This document shows, piece by piece, positions 52,791-54,305 of a stretch of DNA of 54,305 bases; positions within the stretch are counted from its first letter, which is position 1, and each line of letters begins with the position of its first letter. The position numbers and the translations under genes were made by a program. The stretch is from assembly GCA_965662575.1 (NCBI GenBank), contig CBFIHN010000006.1, positions 1 through 54,305 on the forward strand, given 5' to 3'. The stretch is from CBFIHN01 sp965662575 (GTDB taxonomy: Bacteria; Pseudomonadota; Gammaproteobacteria; Francisellales; CACEW01). The notes under the pieces are model-generated. The model did no database searches, was not told the DNA's origin, and worked only from the letters and a program-made list of their open reading frames with translations.

Positions 52791-53324
52791 TCACTCCACT
52801 AAATTTTTAAGATAAGGCGAGAGTAGCTTTCGCAAAATAGCCAGTACACCAACAGCAATAATGATAACCGTTAGCACTTTAAAATCGTGTGTGCCTAAAA
52901 CAAGAACCAAAGCAATACCAGCGGCCGGTGGGTGTTGAAAACCCAATAGCACCATGAGCAGCATAGAGATACCAACACCGATGGAGGCACTGATCCAAAA
53001 AGTATGTGGGTGTTCTTGAAAAAAGAAATGGCTTGAGAATACCTGGAATAAGGCATATAAAATCTGATGAAAAACAATCCCAACGCCAATGGCGACAACA
53101 TAGCCACCAATCACACGATGAGAGCGTGCAGCAATCGATTGTGGCATGGCAAAAACAATATAAGCACTTGAAGCCAAAGAGCTGGTGCCAACAGCCCATA
53201 GTACAGATGAATTGGTTGCTTCATTAAAGGCAAATAAGACAACACTCATAAATAAGACAACAAGTAATGTTTGCCATAGCAAATTGAACTTAATATCTCG
53301 TCGTTGATGTGTGGGTATCCACAT
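52791..53324 (-). CDS. HPP-family integral membrane protein
   Basis: The protein has 177 residues with four or five membrane segments and the name-giving motif LLGFQHPPAAGIALVLVLG. Relatives have been linked to nitrite or other anion transport in chloroplasts and cyanobacteria. The function here is unknown. It heads a probable operon with crcB (4-bp gap). Confidence 0.85.
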   Translation of the reverse strand: MWIPTHQRRDIKFNLLWQTLLVVLFMSVVLFAFNEATNSSVLWAVGTSSLASSAYIVFAMPQSIAARSHRVIGGYVVAIGVGIVFHQILYALFQVFSSHFFFQEHPHTFWISASIGVGISMLLMVLLGFQHPPAAGIALVLVLGTHDFKVLTVIIIAVGVLAILRKLLSPYLKNLVE

Positions 53325-53356
53325 AATGCCTAATTGTAACCCTCATTGAGAAAACG

Positions 53357-53362
53357 ATTATA
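53357..53362 (-). promoter_or_regulatory. -10 element for the HPP-crcB-yqeG operon
   Basis: Minus-strand TATAAT lies about 33 bases before the HPP start codon. No clear -35 hexamer is seen. The 131-bp gap to the next gene holds no other signal I can support. Confidence 0.4.
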
Positions 53363-53455
53363 CAGGACTTTTTCTCAGAGTGAGACAGCTCATTACTAAC
53401 TTTGTATATAGCTAATCACATTTAGAATGATTAGCCATATGCTGCAAGCCAGGTT

Positions 53456-54305
53456 TTAGCTAAAGTTAAATTCATGCTCAAGCACAGCTATACGTTCATT
53501 GACAAAGTTTATACCGGGGTCAAATTCATTAGGACTCAAGCTCGTTGTGTGCGGGTTAGGGAATGCATGAAGTCGGGCCTGCTGAGCATGCAATCTTAAT
53601 TGGCCCAAGTCAGTTTTATCAGTAGGATCTAAATAACCAAAGAGATCTTTATTCTCTCGTTCCAGTCTGAGTATTTCAAGTTTAATAGGGCGGAGTATGC
53701 TAGGGTTTTCTCGAGAGCGAGTGATATATACATTGTCAATAATGGCTTTTTCTGTTTCACGAACAAGCGTTTCATACCTGGCCGTTCTCCAGTATTGAAA
53801 TATACGCAAACAGTTGTATTCGACTTGCTTTTCTGGCGACGGCAGTGGCTTGGGTGTGGTTGATGTCAGCGTTGTATCCTCAGAAGGCGCCGCACCACCT
53901 ACGGTAGAGCCGGGTTTTCCTGAAAAATTAGGATCATCATTGCCAATTGTCCCAGGAACATTCCCCTCTGCCCAAGGAGGTACAGCCGAGGCTTCCCCTC
54001 CTGGATACCCCCCTCCTTTGCCCAGTTGGATAACCAGCCCATCAGGCCCTAGGCCTAATCCAAGATTATGTGCATCAAATAGTGATTGATGAAATTTACT
54101 TATCGCTAGGGGTGAATTTTCGTCCGTTTTATTAGGCGGTAAATCCGGAACATTCGATTGCCCGTCACCCATTCCCAAATCAATCGTATCGGGTAATAAC
54201 GAACTGATATCAACTAATGAGGATACCTCACCCACTGCAGTCGTTGCCAAGTTCAATCCTAAACTAATTCCTAGGCTGGTATAATTAAATTTGTGCTGCA
54301 AATGG
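53456..54305 (-). CDS. Unidentified protein, 5' end outside window
   Basis: The frame is open to the right edge, so at least 282 residues of a longer protein are visible. It begins with a hydrophobic, Gly/Ala-rich stretch (LGISLGLNLATTAVGEVSSL). A Gly/Pro/Ser/Thr-rich linker follows (GKGGGYPGGEASAVPPWAEG, then PGSTVGGAAPSEDTTLTSTT). It ends in a helical, charged domain of ~120 residues (YNCLRIFQYWRTARYETLVR, then LKIEILRLE-like and FVNERIAVLEHEFNFS). I do not recognise the domain. The linker-then-domain layout would fit the tip of an Rhs-type or other polymorphic toxin, as at the left edge, but no DPxG core junction is visible. Confidence 0.5.
   Translation of the reverse strand, partial: HLQHKFNYTSLGISLGLNLATTAVGEVSSLVDISSLLPDTIDLGMGDGQSNVPDLPPNKTDENSPLAISKFHQSLFDAHNLGLGLGPDGLVIQLGKGGGYPGGEASAVPPWAEGNVPGTIGNDDPNFSGKPGSTVGGAAPSEDTTLTSTTPKPLPSPEKQVEYNCLRIFQYWRTARYETLVRETEKAIIDNVYITRSRENPSILRPIKLEILRLERENKDLFGYLDPTDKTDLGQLRLHAQQARLHAFPNPHTTSLSPNEFDPGINFVNERIAVLEHEFNFS

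Noticed and set aside
53325..53455. Fluoride riboswitch upstream of HPP-crcB
   Set aside because: The conserved crcB-motif pseudoknot sequence is not visible on the minus strand.
1..54305. tRNA, rRNA or CRISPR arrays
   Set aside because: No cloverleaf with a convincing TTCGA arm, no rRNA sequence and no regularly spaced direct repeats were found by eye on either strand.

Overview
The window is chromosomal DNA from a gammaproteobacterium with moderate GC. Support for this comes from the intact mlaFEDCB-ibaG-murA operon, the ftsA-ftsZ-lpxC block, RpoS, HolC chi, FadL, PepA and a gammaproteobacterial-type TyrA. A small membrane protein resembling the Coxiella CBU_0592 family, the DXP-independent PdxS/PdxT vitamin B6 pathway, and a secreted glycoside hydrolase and phosphodiesterase make a Legionellales- or Thiotrichales-like relative plausible. 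The genus cannot be fixed by reading alone.

Layout. 1-1.7 kb: 3' end of an Rhs polymorphic toxin. 1.8-3.5 kb: secreted GH5 cellulase. 3.7-9.8 kb, minus strand: rpoS, ubiG, then a coupled run of a small membrane protein, an idi-trmB fusion and rsmB, plus ffh. 9.9-17.5 kb: a TSUP permease, algC-pheA against tyrA, an APC permease against an Lrp-type regulator, and mnmA. 17.5-22.9 kb: a DUF1289 protein, a Nif3-like protein, an orphan T6SS VgrG, coaE and pdxST. 23-26 kb: a 1003-residue lipoprotein with a seven-bladed propeller. 26-31 kb: pyrG behind a terminator-like hairpin, a MepM-like protein without its peptidase, tyrS and a secreted phosphodiesterase. 31.3-40.4 kb, plus strand: cell division and envelope genes (ftsA, ftsZ, lpxC, hemF, mlaFEDCB, ibaG, murA). 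40.5-45 kb: a mobile island with a 12-unit alpha-solenoid protein, an IS982-type fragment, an intact ISAs1-family element and an IS1-like relic. 45-53.3 kb: ruvX, mutT, fadL, lgt, holC, pepA, fumC, a YqeG-like phosphatase, crcB and an HPP-family protein. 53.4 kb to the end: an unidentified partial ORF.

Most of the window is core metabolism and envelope biogenesis. Three accessory layers sit on it. The first is a secretion or interbacterial-conflict layer (Rhs, VgrG, possibly the last ORF). The second is a surface and host-facing layer (GH5, propeller lipoprotein, phosphodiesterase, alpha-solenoid). The third is a dispersed miniature inverted-repeat family with about eight copies, many abutting gene ends. 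One copy (35736-35876) is complete, with terminal inverted repeats and a 5-bp target duplication.

The observations most worth following are the OPR-like alpha-solenoid protein, the Idi-TrmB fusion, the hairpin directly in front of pyrG, the miniature element family, and the unassigned Rhs C-terminal toxin region.
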